A stretch of 64,000 nt of DNA, from the NCBI RefSeq assembly GCF_016862075.1, contig NZ_BOMG01000004.1, forward strand, positions 62,001 to 126,000, in the 5' to 3' direction. This document shows, piece after piece, positions 8,993-18,064 of this stretch. The stretch is from Actinoplanes couchii. GTDB lineage: Bacteria > Actinomycetota > Actinomycetes > Mycobacteriales > Micromonosporaceae. The notes beneath the pieces were generated by a model. The model did no database searches. It worked only from the letters and a program-made list of their open reading frames with translations, and was not told where the DNA came from. How positions within the stretch are numbered: position 1 is the first letter of the stretch; each line of letters opens with the position of its first letter. A program made the position numbers and the translations under genes.

Positions 8993-9023
8993 TTGACATC
9001 TATGTGTAAAGACAGCGTATAGT
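8993..9023 (+). promoter_or_regulatory. Promoter-like TTGACA ... TATAGT pointing rightward
   Basis: A consensus -35 TTGACA (8993-8998) is followed by TATAGT (9018-9023) with a long 19-base spacer, or CGTATA at 17 bases. It points away from the XRE operon toward a stretch with no rightward gene before the hairpin at 9138-9171. It may start a short non-coding RNA, or be chance. The rest of the 8928-9182 gap must also hold the leftward XRE promoter, which I could not place. Confidence 0.35.
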
Positions 9024-9137
9024 CGCGACGGACGGAACAACACATGTGGCTCGATGTCAGCATTCGGAGCAACAAGTGTGTTCTCGGAGCGCCACCCCAC
9101 GGGGACTGAGGGGCGGAAACCGCGCCTCCGGGGGCAC

Positions 9138-9171
9138 GGCAACCGGCGGGAGGAGACTTCCGCCGGTTGCC
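9138..9171. terminator. Intrinsic-type hairpin after the 9183-9665 gene
   Basis: GGCAACCGGCGG (9138-9149) pairs perfectly with CCGCCGGTTGCC (9160-9171) around a 10-base loop. It lies 12 bases beyond the stop of the leftward membrane-protein gene, so it probably terminates that transcript. Being symmetric, it could also end a rightward RNA from the TTGACA element at 8993. There is no clear U-tract on either side. Confidence 0.6.
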
Positions 9172-9182
9172 CGGCGTGAGCC

Positions 9183-9665
9183 CTAGCGAGCGCGCGCACC
9201 CTTACGGACGTCGGCGAGCTGGAACGCGAGATGCCCGGCGAACTCGACCGTGGCCATCCGTACCGCCAGGCCCCGGGTGGGGTGGGGGTGGTTCTTCCGG
9301 GTCAACCGCGCGTGCCAGCGCTTCTCCAGCTGACGGCGGCCGACCAGCGCCGCCACCGACAGACCCAGCACCCCGGCGGCCAGCGCCGCCTTGCGTTTGT
9401 CGAAGACGAACTCCGGGCCCTCGGCTCCGGACGGCGGGTCGGAGACCGGGAACGGGCGCGCGGCCAGCGTGATCTCGTCGTCGTCATCGTCCGGCGCGTC
9501 CGGCGTGACGACATAACTCACCGCGGCCAGCGCGGCGACCGAACCGGCCCGGGCCAGCCGGCGGCGGGCCGGGGACAGGTCACGGGCCGCGATCCAGGCG
9601 CCGCTGACGCCGGCTTGCAGGGCGGCCATGCCGACGGCGCGCAGGTAGGGAGCAGCAGAAGACAT
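9183..9665 (-). CDS. Hypothetical membrane-associated protein
   Basis: A 160-residue protein of unknown function. It has a hydrophobic segment around residues 40-55 and another at about 97-112 (AALAAGVLGLSVAALVGR), separated by a very acidic stretch (DAPDDDDDE). A basic C-terminal third includes KRWHARLTRKNHPHP. Two short membrane spans with the acidic loop outside the bilayer are likely. ATG at 9665. It is a single-gene unit divergent from the malQ-like remnant. I do not recognise a family. Confidence 0.6.
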   Translation of the reverse strand: MSSAAPYLRAVGMAALQAGVSGAWIAARDLSPARRRLARAGSVAALAAVSYVVTPDAPDDDDDEITLAARPFPVSDPPSGAEGPEFVFDKRKAALAAGVLGLSVAALVGRRQLEKRWHARLTRKNHPHPTRGLAVRMATVEFAGHLAFQLADVRKGARAR

Positions 9666-9754
9666 GAGCACGACCCTATCCGCGTACGTCAACGCACCCG
9701 AGCCGCTACCGAAGGGAACCGGCCGGCACATCCGGGCCCCGCGATGGTGGGCCC

Positions 9755-10408
9755 ATGACCGCCGCAACGCACACCCGCACCGGTTCCGACACCCCGCTCG
9801 CCGCCGCCCGCAGCCGTGACTCGTGGGGCATCGGCGACTTCCGCGACCTCGCCCGGCTCGCCCGCTCCGCGGCCGCCGGCGGCGCCGGGACACTGCCGGC
9901 CGGCCCGGTGCACGGCCCGGCCGCCCGGTGGCTCGACGTCCTGCACATCGCCCCCGGCGAGGCGCCCGGCGCGGACCGGGCCGACCTGTCCGCGCTCGCC
10001 GCCGAGGCCCGCGCGCTCAACGACGCCGGGGAGGTCGACCGGGACGCCGTCGCCCGCCTCAAGATCGAGGCCCTGGAGCGGATCTGGGCGGTGGTCCGGC
10101 ACGAGCAGCCCGCCGAGTTCCGGCAGTGGGCCGACGAACAGGGCGACGAGCTGACCCTCTTCGCCACCTGGTCGGTGCTCGCCGGGATCCACGGCGGCGA
10201 CTGGCGCCGATGGGCGCAGCGGTACACCCACCCGCGCTCCTCGGCCGTCGCCACCTTCACCCGCGAGCACGCCGACCGGGTCCGCTTCCACATGTGGTGC
10301 CAGTGGGTCGCCGACCGGCAGCTCGCGGCCGCCCGCCACGACGGTGTCACGATCCACCTCGACCTCCCGGCGGATTCCGGCCCCGCCGACACCTGGCTGC
10401 ACCAGTGA
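9755..10408 (+). pseudogene. 4-alpha-glucanotransferase (malQ)-like fragment
   Basis: A 217-residue open frame that resembles separated parts of the N-terminal half of actinobacterial GH77 4-alpha-glucanotransferase. SWGIGDFRDLARLA matches the entry strand. A later stretch, REHADRVRFHMWCQWVADRQLAAA, is the conserved segment before the barrel core (given here only as a span at about residues 170-193). HLDLPADSGPADTW aligns with the LPVGV-type segment. Full MalQ is about 650-720 residues and carries its catalytic Asp, Glu and Asp later, all absent here. It is therefore a decayed or repurposed remnant. The frame is intact, so an expressed non-enzymatic protein cannot be excluded. Confidence 0.6.
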
Positions 10409-10449
10409 TTCGCCCTGTTCAGGGGCCATCCGGCGGTTAGATTGCAGGG

Positions 10450-11403
10450 ATGACGCGCACGGTCCTGGCCCTGCTGACCGTCGTGCTCTGCGCGGCCTGC
10501 GGCACCGCGGCACCGGCCGGCGACGGCCCGACCGTCCTCGGATTCGTCCAGGTCGGTGACGGCGGAGCGTGGCACCGGGCGAACACCGAGTCGATCCAGG
10601 CCGCCGCCACCGCCGCCGGGGTCACCCTGGAACTGCGCGACGACGGCAGGATGCAGGAGCAGCAGATCGCCGCCATGCGCGAGCTGATCGGCCGCAAGGT
10701 CGACGTGATCGCCCTGTCCCCGGTCGTCGAGTCCGGCTGGGACGGGGTGCTCCAGCAGGCCAAGGACGCCGGGATCCCGGTCCTGCTCACCGACCGGGTG
10801 GTGGACACCACCGACACCTCGCTCTACGCCTCCGCGCTCGGCTCCGACTTCACCGCCCAGGGCCGCAAGGCCGGCGAGTGGCTGGTCGCCAAGTACGCCG
10901 GCGCCACCGGCCCGGTGAAGATCGTCGAGATCGAGGGCACCACCGGCTCGGCCGCGGCCAACGGCCGGCTCGCCGGATTCCACACGGCCATCGACGCCGA
11001 CCCCGACCTCGAGGTGATCGCGTCCCGCGACGGCGACTTCAGCCGCGCGGGCGGGCAGCAGGTGATGGCCGGGTTCCTGACCAAATACCCGGACATCGAC
11101 GCCGTCTACGCCCACAACGACGAGGAGGGCATCGGTGCCGTCGCCGCCATCGAGGCAGCCGGGAAGAAACCCGGCACGGACATCGCGATCGTCACGGTGG
11201 ACGCCAGCCGGGACGGGCTCACCGCTCTCGCCGAGGGCAAACTCGACTACGTCGTCGAATGCAACCCGCTGTTCGGTCCCCAGCTCATGGAACTGGTGGA
11301 CGAAGTCACCGCCGGGCGGACCCCGCCCCGCCGGGTGATCGTGACCGAGACCGCGTTCGACGCCGAGGCCGCCCGCAAGGCCCTGCCCACCCGCGAGTAC
11401 TGA
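10450..11403 (+). CDS. Sugar ABC-type substrate-binding lipoprotein, orphan
   Basis: A 317-residue periplasmic-binding protein of the Peripla_BP_4 / YtfQ-like type, usually binding sugars such as galactofuranose for ABC import. A signal peptide with lipobox-like VLCAAC places the anchor Cys near residue 17. Typical family phrases are VDVIALSPVVESGW, GIPVLLTDRVV, IVEIEGTTGSAAANGR and IDAVYAHNDEEGIGAV. No ATPase or permease gene is nearby, so it is an orphan: either it feeds a distant transporter or serves as a sensor. ATG at 10450, 41 bases after the malQ fragment. Confidence 0.88.
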   Translation: MTRTVLALLTVVLCAACGTAAPAGDGPTVLGFVQVGDGGAWHRANTESIQAAATAAGVTLELRDDGRMQEQQIAAMRELIGRKVDVIALSPVVESGWDGVLQQAKDAGIPVLLTDRVVDTTDTSLYASALGSDFTAQGRKAGEWLVAKYAGATGPVKIVEIEGTTGSAAANGRLAGFHTAIDADPDLEVIASRDGDFSRAGGQQVMAGFLTKYPDIDAVYAHNDEEGIGAVAAIEAAGKKPGTDIAIVTVDASRDGLTALAEGKLDYVVECNPLFGPQLMELVDEVTAGRTPPRRVIVTETAFDAEAARKALPTREY

Positions 11404-11425
11404 GCGCCCCGCGCGGACTGAGCGC

Positions 11426-12424
11426 TCAGCCCAGGTCCGGCAACAGGCTGGCCAGATCGCCGAAGGTGCCCCGGTGCTCCCGCAGCATCGGCGCCAGCGT
11501 CTTGCGGAACGCGGTCGAGTCCACCTCGTTGGTCCACGCGCCCTGCGCCTCCGCTGCCCGCACCTGCTCGAACGTCGCCGCCGTCCACAGTTTCAGCTGC
11601 TCGTCCCGGGTCAGCACCCCGGCCTGCACGATCGCGTCCCGATCCGCGGCCGGCAGCGTCGACAACCAGGTCTTGCTGGCCAGCAGCGTGTCCACGGTCT
11701 GCTGGTGCCGGGTCCAGGAGAAATGCCTGGCGTACTGCGTGTGCTGCTCGGTGGCGTAGAAGACGGCGCTGTTCTCGGCCGCGTCCACCAGCTTCTGCTC
11801 CAGCGCCGACGCGATGTCGTTGGTGGCCAGCGGCACCGCCTCGGCCCCGAGCGCGTTCACCATGTCGATCGACACGATGTTCTGCGGCACCCGGATCCGC
11901 ATCCCCTTCAAGTCGGCCGGGGTGTAGACCTGCCGCAGCCGGTTGTAGACGTTGCGGTCGCCGCCGTAGAAGAACGCCAGCACCGTCAGGCCGTGTTCGT
12001 CCAGGATGCTCGCGCACCGGCGGCCCAGCTCACCACGGATCGCCTGCAGGCAACCGCCCTCGCCGTGGAAGACATAGGGCAGATTCACCACCCCGAGCCT
12101 CTTGTCGTACGCGGTCAGATTCGCCAGCAGCGTCTTGCAGAACGCGAGCTGACCGGTACGGACCATCTCGGTGACCCGGTTGTCGTCGCCGAGCACCCCG
12201 CCCGGCTTCACCTCGACCGTGATCCGGCCCTCGGTCAGCCTCTTGACCTGGTCCCCGAAGAAGTTCTCGGCCACCACCATCGGGCTGTTGCCCTTGACCG
12301 GCTCACCCAACTGCGTGGCGATCGGCCCGTCGGTGCCACCGGTCCGGTCTCGTTCGCCGCAGCCGGTCACCAGTCCCGCGCCGGCGACCGCGCACACCGA
12401 TGTCAGCAGGGCCCGGCGATCCAC
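11426..12424 (-). CDS. TRAP-type (DctP-like) solute-binding lipoprotein, orphan
   Basis: A 332-residue DctP-family binding protein, usually the periplasmic receptor for C4-dicarboxylates or other organic acids in TRAP transporters. It starts at GTG 12424 with DRRALL (twin-arginine-like) and a lipobox LVTGC. Core motifs include LKGMRIRVPQN with the ligand-binding Arg and AVPLATNDIASALEQKLVDA. The TRAP permease subunits (DctQ, DctM) are absent nearby. Instead it sits 28 bases downstream of a membrane GGDEF-EAL gene on the same strand. That suggests it delivers ligand information to the cyclase/phosphodiesterase (inference). Confidence 0.88.
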   Translation of the reverse strand: MDRRALLTSVCAVAGAGLVTGCGERDRTGGTDGPIATQLGEPVKGNSPMVVAENFFGDQVKRLTEGRITVEVKPGGVLGDDNRVTEMVRTGQLAFCKTLLANLTAYDKRLGVVNLPYVFHGEGGCLQAIRGELGRRCASILDEHGLTVLAFFYGGDRNVYNRLRQVYTPADLKGMRIRVPQNIVSIDMVNALGAEAVPLATNDIASALEQKLVDAAENSAVFYATEQHTQYARHFSWTRHQQTVDTLLASKTWLSTLPAADRDAIVQAGVLTRDEQLKLWTAATFEQVRAAEAQGAWTNEVDSTAFRKTLAPMLREHRGTFGDLASLLPDLG

Positions 12425-12452
12425 CAGGCCAACGGTAATCGCGCCGGGCGCC

Positions 12453-14462
12453 TCAGACCGCGGTAATCGCCAGATCCCGGGCCAGCCAGGCGGTCAGGTC
12501 GGCGGCCGGCAGCGGCCGGCTGATGTGGTAACCCTGCGCCTCGTGGCAGCCCAGTTCGCGCAGCGCCCGCATCGCCGACTCGTCCTCCACGCCCTCGGCG
12601 ACCACCCGCAGGTGCAGGTTCTTCGCCAGATCGACGACGGCCCGCACGATCGTCTCGTCGCGGGAGTTCTCGCTCATCCGCATCACGAAACTCCGGTCGA
12701 TCTTCAGCTCGTGCGGGGGCATGTCCCGCAGATGCGCGATCGACGAATAGCCGGTGCCGAAATCGTCGATCGAGATCTTCACGCCGTACGCCCGCAACTC
12801 CTGCAGCACCTCACCGGCCAGCTGGGTGTCCCCGATCACCGCGCTCTCGGTGATCTCCAGGGTCAGCAGCCCCGGCCGTACGCCGTGCCGGGCCAGCGCC
12901 TCCACGATCGTCACCGGGAACGAGTCGTCGGCCAGCGACCGCGCCGGGATGTTCACCGACACCGGCAGCGCGTACCCGATCCGCTCCCACTCGGCGATCT
13001 GCGCCAGCGCCTGCTCCAGCACCTCGGCCGTGACCAGGTCGATCAGCCCGCTCTCCTCGGCCAGCGGCACGAACGCGGCCGGGCCCAGCAGCCCCCGCTC
13101 CGGATGCTGCCAGCGCACCAGCGCCTCCGCCCCGCACGCCGCACCGGTCGCCAGCTCCACCTTCGGCTGGTAGAACACCACCAGCTCACCACGCTCGACA
13201 CCCTGCCGCAGCTCGCTCAGCAGGGTCAGCCGGTTGGTGTCGCCGCCGTCCAGCGCCGCGTCGTACCCGACCACCCCGCCCCGGCGGCGCTTCGCCGCGT
13301 ACATCGCCACGTCCGCGTGCTGCAGCAGCCCGGCGACGTCGTCACCGTCGGCCGGATACATCGCGACGCCGATGCTCGCGTCGATGTCGACCATCAGCCC
13401 GCTCAGCTCGATCGGCCGGCGCAACGTCTCCAGCAGCCGCTGCCCGGCCTCCAGCGCGGCCTCGCCGTCCGGGGTCGACGGCAGCACCACCGCGAATTCG
13501 TCACCACCCAGCCGCACCACCGAGTCACCGGCCCGGCACGTCCGGGTCAGCCGCTGCGCCACCTCGCACAGCAGCTCGTCCCCGGCCGGGTGCCCGAGCG
13601 TGTCGTTGACCTCCTTGAACCGGTCCAGGTCGATCAGCAGCAGACTGAACGGCTCCCCGGAACGCGCGCCCTCGGCCACCGCGGCGCCCAGCCGGTCCTG
13701 GAACATCGTCCGGTTGCCCAGCCCGGTCAGCGGGTCGTGGGTGGCCTCGTGCAGCCGCCGCTCGGCCTGCCGCTCCGCCCGGCGCTGATAGCCGACCAGG
13801 ACGAACGCGCACACCGCGAACAACAGCACCACGATCGGGATCATCAGCTCGGCGATGGTCCGGACCAGGACCGTGCGCCGGTCCACACCCTTGAGGTAGT
13901 CGGCCAGCTCCTGCTGACTGTTGTGCACGTTGCCGAGCACCTCGTCGCGCAGCGGGGCGAACGTCAGCGCCGACAGCTCGGCGTAACCCTGCACGTTCGC
14001 ACCACGCTCGGTCTGCGACATGATCTCCACGACGATCCGGCTGTAGTTGGCGTACGCGCCCCGGATCGCGTCCAGTTCCACCTGGTCGACACCCTGATGA
14101 CGCTGCAACCAGTCCAGATCGCCGCGGGCCGAGTCCATCGTCGCGGCCAGCTGGTCGCTGCGGTACTTGGTGCCACCGGTGGCCAGGTACTCGCGCAACG
14201 CGGCGTCCTGGGCGTTGATCCGTACCGAGATGTCGTTGAGGACCTTGGTGATCTCCTGCGTCCGGCGGACCTCGCGGGTCGCGTCGGCGGTGACCGTGGA
14301 GGCGAACACGGCCGCCGCCGCCAGGATGACGATGCCCACCGCGGTGCCCGCGATGGCCGCCCGGGCCACCGCGCGACTGGCCATCAGCCGGCTCCACCGC
14401 CCGGGCGGCTCCCCCCGATGGTCCGATCCTGCGCTCGCGGTCACGCAGACACCTTCGGCCAC
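12453..14462 (-). CDS. CHASE3-like GGDEF-EAL cyclic-di-GMP protein
   Basis: A 669-residue membrane protein. It has a transmembrane helix near residue 35-55, a roughly 150-residue helical extracytoplasmic sensor resembling CHASE3, a second helix near 210-230, then GGDEF and EAL domains. The cyclase loop VRLGGDEFAVVL and I-site RAGD are intact. EAL residues are also conserved: EALVRW, LEITES, IDDFGTGYSS, LKIDRSFV and AEGVE. Both synthesis and hydrolysis of cyclic di-GMP are thus possible. Start GTG 14462 is uncertain; in-frame GTGs follow. It is co-oriented with the downstream TRAP-type binding protein, its probable sensory partner. Confidence 0.9.
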   Translation of the reverse strand: MAEGVCVTASAGSDHRGEPPGRWSRLMASRAVARAAIAGTAVGIVILAAAAVFASTVTADATREVRRTQEITKVLNDISVRINAQDAALREYLATGGTKYRSDQLAATMDSARGDLDWLQRHQGVDQVELDAIRGAYANYSRIVVEIMSQTERGANVQGYAELSALTFAPLRDEVLGNVHNSQQELADYLKGVDRRTVLVRTIAELMIPIVVLLFAVCAFVLVGYQRRAERQAERRLHEATHDPLTGLGNRTMFQDRLGAAVAEGARSGEPFSLLLIDLDRFKEVNDTLGHPAGDELLCEVAQRLTRTCRAGDSVVRLGGDEFAVVLPSTPDGEAALEAGQRLLETLRRPIELSGLMVDIDASIGVAMYPADGDDVAGLLQHADVAMYAAKRRRGGVVGYDAALDGGDTNRLTLLSELRQGVERGELVVFYQPKVELATGAACGAEALVRWQHPERGLLGPAAFVPLAEESGLIDLVTAEVLEQALAQIAEWERIGYALPVSVNIPARSLADDSFPVTIVEALARHGVRPGLLTLEITESAVIGDTQLAGEVLQELRAYGVKISIDDFGTGYSSIAHLRDMPPHELKIDRSFVMRMSENSRDETIVRAVVDLAKNLHLRVVAEGVEDESAMRALRELGCHEAQGYHISRPLPAADLTAWLARDLAITAV

Positions 14463-14474
14463 CCGGCAGCGAAG

Positions 14475-15074
14475 TTAAAGGTTCGCCCGGCGCACCACGG
14501 CGGTGAGACGGTCGGCGGCCTGCACCCCGGACAGCCGCCGCCCGTGGATCAGCGTGAGATCCTCCACCGCGCAGGCCGGTGGCGTGTGCCCGACCGCCCC
14601 GGCCAGCGCCGGATCGTGCCGCGCCCAGGCCGCCACCTCGGCGAACAGTTCCCGCTCCATCTCCGCCGGGGACATCGCCGCGGTCAGCCGCTGGGTGAAC
14701 CGTTCCCGGAACGGCCAGAACGACCAGACCTTCGCCTCGTCGATCAGCTGCTCCACCGGGTCGGTCCGCAGGTAGCGCAGCGCGATCTGCAGCGACTCGT
14801 CCCGTCCGTCCCCGAGCAGCGCGTCGATCATCCGGTGCCGGGCGTGCTGACCGGCGACCTCGTAGAAGGTGCTGCGGCAGCCCTTCGGCTGGGCCGCCGC
14901 CACGATCGTCTTCCAGGTCATGTCGGCCCGGGGGCCGTTGTTGAGCACCGAGGTGGCTGCCCGGTAGTACGTGGTCTTGGTGTTCCAGTGGTTGCGGCGC
15001 GGCGAGGTGTTGCCGGCGAGCCGGCCCACCCACCCGCCGACGACAGTCCTGTCGAGACCCGTGAATGCCGTCAT
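14475..15074 (-). CDS. Hypothetical protein with HTH-like segment
   Basis: A 199-residue protein I do not recognise. The segment MTWKTIVAAAQPKGCRSTFY resembles the recognition helices of TetR-type regulators but sits about 60 residues in. The rest is helical and contains a Trp/Phe-rich patch (KVWSFWPFRERF). ATG at 15074 is preceded by GGGGA at good distance. It lies between a LuxR-type regulator and the GGDEF-EAL gene on the same strand. A regulatory role is only suggested. Confidence 0.6.
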   Translation of the reverse strand: MTAFTGLDRTVVGGWVGRLAGNTSPRRNHWNTKTTYYRAATSVLNNGPRADMTWKTIVAAAQPKGCRSTFYEVAGQHARHRMIDALLGDGRDESLQIALRYLRTDPVEQLIDEAKVWSFWPFRERFTQRLTAAMSPAEMERELFAEVAAWARHDPALAGAVGHTPPACAVEDLTLIHGRRLSGVQAADRLTAVVRRANL

Positions 15075-15168
15075 CGTCCCCAGTCCTTCTGGTGCCGTCA
15101 CCTGGATCCGGCTGTTGCGATCCGGGAGACGAGCCTCTCGGGACCGGCCCGGTGGCCGCATCACGTGT

Positions 15169-17967
15169 TCACGTGATCCTGCGGTCCCCGGTCTCCCGGG
15201 CCACCCGGGCGGCCAACTCCACCCGGCTGTGGATGTCCAGTTTCATGAAGACCTTCCGCAGGTGACTGTCCACCGTGTGCGGCGACAGATTCAGCTGGCG
15301 GGCCACCGCGATGTTCGTCATCCCCTCGGCGACCAGCAGCGCCACCGGCCGTTCCGCCTGGGTCAGTCCGGGCAGGACCGGCGGCCGCTCCCGGGCCCGG
15401 CCCGCCCCGTCCGGGCCCAGCCACGCGCCCAGGCCGTCCCGCAGCCGGCGCCGCACCCCGTGCGCGCCGGCCGACACCGCCAGCAGCAGCGCCTCGTCGT
15501 ACCGCTCCCGCGCCACCGGGCGATCCCCGGCGTCCCGGGCCAGGCCGGCCGCGTCCTCACCCGCCGCGGCCTGCTCGATCGGGCGCCGGGCCAGCCGGAA
15601 CGCCGTCACCGCCGCCGCCAGCCGGGCCGGATCCCGGGCCAGCACCCCGGCGGCGTGCCCGGCCGCACCGGCCGCCGCCCGCGACTCCGGGTTCGCCGCG
15701 GCCAGCCGGGCCGCGGCGGCCACCGCCAGCGCCGCCCGCCCCGGATCCCCGGCCGCCAGCGCCAGCCGGACCAGGACCGCGGCCACCGCCGGCTGCTGCA
15801 CCAGCAGCGCCGGCCGGGCGCCGATGGTGTCGTACACGTCCCGCATCAGCCGGAACGCCCCCAGCTGATCGCCCTCGGCGGCCAGCAGCGACGCCCCGGC
15901 CCACGCCACGTGCTCCGGCGGCCCGGTCACCCCGGCCGCGGTCAGCTCCCGGATCCGGTACAGCAGATAACGGCCCTGATCCAGGTCACCGCGCAGCACC
16001 GCCAGCCGGATCAGCGTCCCCAGCAGCGGCACCACCGGCTGATACGTGCTGTGCTGCTCGGCCTGCCCCACCCCGGCGTCGGCCTCGGCGGCCGCGTCGT
16101 CCAGCCGGCCCCGCGCGGTCAGCAGCACCGCCCGGTAGTGGTGCCAGAGCGGCTGCGCCCACGCCGTGCCCAGCGCGTCGCACTCCCGGTGCCCCTGGTT
16201 CAGGGCCCGCTCCGCCTCCTCGTACCGGCCCAGCGAGGTCAGCGCGCTGGCCAGCCAGATCCGCGGATGCCGGTGCAGCGCCTGCCCGCGGACCCGGTCG
16301 GCCAGCTCGGTGGCGGTGCCCGCGTGCGTCAGCGCGTCCGCCAGCCGGCCCTCGGCGTGCGCGACCAGACTGCGCGCGGTCAGACCGGACACCGCGGCGC
16401 CCGGCTCGTGATCCCGGCCCAGCCGGTCGGCCTCGGCGCCCGCCTCGTCGGCCGCCGCCAGATCGGCCAGCCCGAACGCGGCGTGCGCGCGGATCGCGTA
16501 CAGCCGGGCCCGCACATCCGGCGGCACCGCGGGGCCGGCGAGACCGGTGTCGGCGTACCCGGCGGCCTCGACGTCCTGCCCGGCGTGCTGGAACGCCTCG
16601 GCCAGGCCCAGCCGCACCGTCGCCCGGGTGGCCGGCTCCAGATCGCCGCGCAGCGCCTCCTGGCCCAGCTGGTTCGCCTGCACCAGCCGCCCGGCCGAGG
16701 CCAGCAGGCCGACCGTGTCGGCGATCACCGCCGGCCGCTGCGGGTCGTGCTCGCCGAGCGCCCGCAACGCCTGCAGCATCAGGTCCGCGGCGGTCGCCGG
16801 AGCGGTCGCCGCCACCCCGGCCGCGGTGCCGCGCAGCATGCCGACCGCCGCGCCGGCCCCGCTCCGGCCGCTGCGCAGCAGATGCCCGGCGATCTCGGCG
16901 GCCGGGCGGTTCCGCTCCCGGGCCAGCACCGCGGCCTTGCCGTGCAGATGCTGCGACTGGGCCGGGCTCAGCACGCTCTGCACCGCCTGGTGCACCAGGG
17001 CGTGCCGGAACACCAGGCCGGCGTGGTCCTCGACCAGCAGCCCGGACGCCACCGCCTCGTCGATCGGGCCGAACAGCCCGGCCGGGTCGAGACCGCCCAT
17101 CAGCCGGGCCGCCGCCTCGATGTCGATCGGCCCGTCCAGCACCGACGTGGCCCGTAGCAGCCACTGCGCGTCCGGCGACAGGCTCCCGGCGATCTCCCGG
17201 ACCGTGGTGACGAAACTCGACGGCAGGTCGTCGCCGACCACCGTGGCGACCCCGTCCTCGATCACGATCTGGTCCGTCGCCAGCAGCGCGTCGATCAGCT
17301 GCTCGACCCGCAGCGGAACCCCGCCGCAGCCCTCCACCAGCGCCAGCACGGTGTCGTCGGCGGCCGCGCCGATCCGGTCCTCGCACAGCCGCCGGATCGC
17401 GTCGTCGTCGAGCACGTCCAGATGGATCGGGGTGACCCGGTGCGACAGCCAGTCCAGGGCCTGCCAGCCCGGGGCGTCGGTCTGCCCCGGCCGGCTGGCC
17501 AGCAGCCACCGCACCGGGAACGACGCCAGCGCCGGCACCAGCTCCCGCACCGCGAGGGCGCTCAGCTCGTCCATCCAGTGCGCGTCGTCGATCACGATCA
17601 GCAGCGGCTGGACGGCGGCGAACCGCTCCAGCGAGTCCCGCAGCCGGTGGATCCTCGCGTAGTTGCCGGCCGGGTCGTCGTCCGATCCGGCCAACCAGGC
17701 GAAGTCCGCGGTCGGCGGGCTGCACGCCCGCAACGCCCCGGCCAGCGTGACCAGCGGGGCGGTCCGGTCGTGCTTGAACGCCTCCCGGGCGGCCACCGCG
17801 ACGGCCAGGTCGTCGGCGTGGTCCCCGGCGGCCAGCAGCAGCCGCGACTTGCCGATCCCGGCCCGCCCGAAGATCACGTGACAGCCGCCGCGACCCTCCT
17901 TGGTCTCGTCCAGGGCGGTGCGGAGGATCTTCAATTCCCCGGTACGCCCGACGATACGGTCGCTCAC
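15169..17967 (-). CDS. LAL-type LuxR regulator with AAA ATPase domain
   Basis: A 932-residue regulator of the large ATP-binding LuxR (LAL) class. It has an N-terminal AAA/STAND ATPase with Walker A GRAGIGKSRLL at about residue 35 and Walker B LLIVIDDAHW near 135. A long alpha-helical TPR-like middle (about 350-830) follows, then a C-terminal LuxR HTH (LTQAERPVALLVAEGMTN, then LSPHTVDSHLRKVFMKL). Such proteins activate catabolic or secondary-metabolite genes upon inducer binding. Nothing nearby is an obvious target; neighbours are the unknown 14475 gene and an LLM oxidoreductase. ATG at 17967. Confidence 0.93.
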   Translation of the reverse strand: MSDRIVGRTGELKILRTALDETKEGRGGCHVIFGRAGIGKSRLLLAAGDHADDLAVAVAAREAFKHDRTAPLVTLAGALRACSPPTADFAWLAGSDDDPAGNYARIHRLRDSLERFAAVQPLLIVIDDAHWMDELSALAVRELVPALASFPVRWLLASRPGQTDAPGWQALDWLSHRVTPIHLDVLDDDAIRRLCEDRIGAAADDTVLALVEGCGGVPLRVEQLIDALLATDQIVIEDGVATVVGDDLPSSFVTTVREIAGSLSPDAQWLLRATSVLDGPIDIEAAARLMGGLDPAGLFGPIDEAVASGLLVEDHAGLVFRHALVHQAVQSVLSPAQSQHLHGKAAVLARERNRPAAEIAGHLLRSGRSGAGAAVGMLRGTAAGVAATAPATAADLMLQALRALGEHDPQRPAVIADTVGLLASAGRLVQANQLGQEALRGDLEPATRATVRLGLAEAFQHAGQDVEAAGYADTGLAGPAVPPDVRARLYAIRAHAAFGLADLAAADEAGAEADRLGRDHEPGAAVSGLTARSLVAHAEGRLADALTHAGTATELADRVRGQALHRHPRIWLASALTSLGRYEEAERALNQGHRECDALGTAWAQPLWHHYRAVLLTARGRLDDAAAEADAGVGQAEQHSTYQPVVPLLGTLIRLAVLRGDLDQGRYLLYRIRELTAAGVTGPPEHVAWAGASLLAAEGDQLGAFRLMRDVYDTIGARPALLVQQPAVAAVLVRLALAAGDPGRAALAVAAAARLAAANPESRAAAGAAGHAAGVLARDPARLAAAVTAFRLARRPIEQAAAGEDAAGLARDAGDRPVARERYDEALLLAVSAGAHGVRRRLRDGLGAWLGPDGAGRARERPPVLPGLTQAERPVALLVAEGMTNIAVARQLNLSPHTVDSHLRKVFMKLDIHSRVELAARVARETGDRRIT

Positions 17968-18064
17968 GCCGGCCTCCCATCGGCTCGAGAGTCGAGAGTG
18001 GACTGCCGATTCTGGTGGATGGCGGTGGCAACCGCATCGTCCGATTGTGGCGCGAGTCAGCCCG

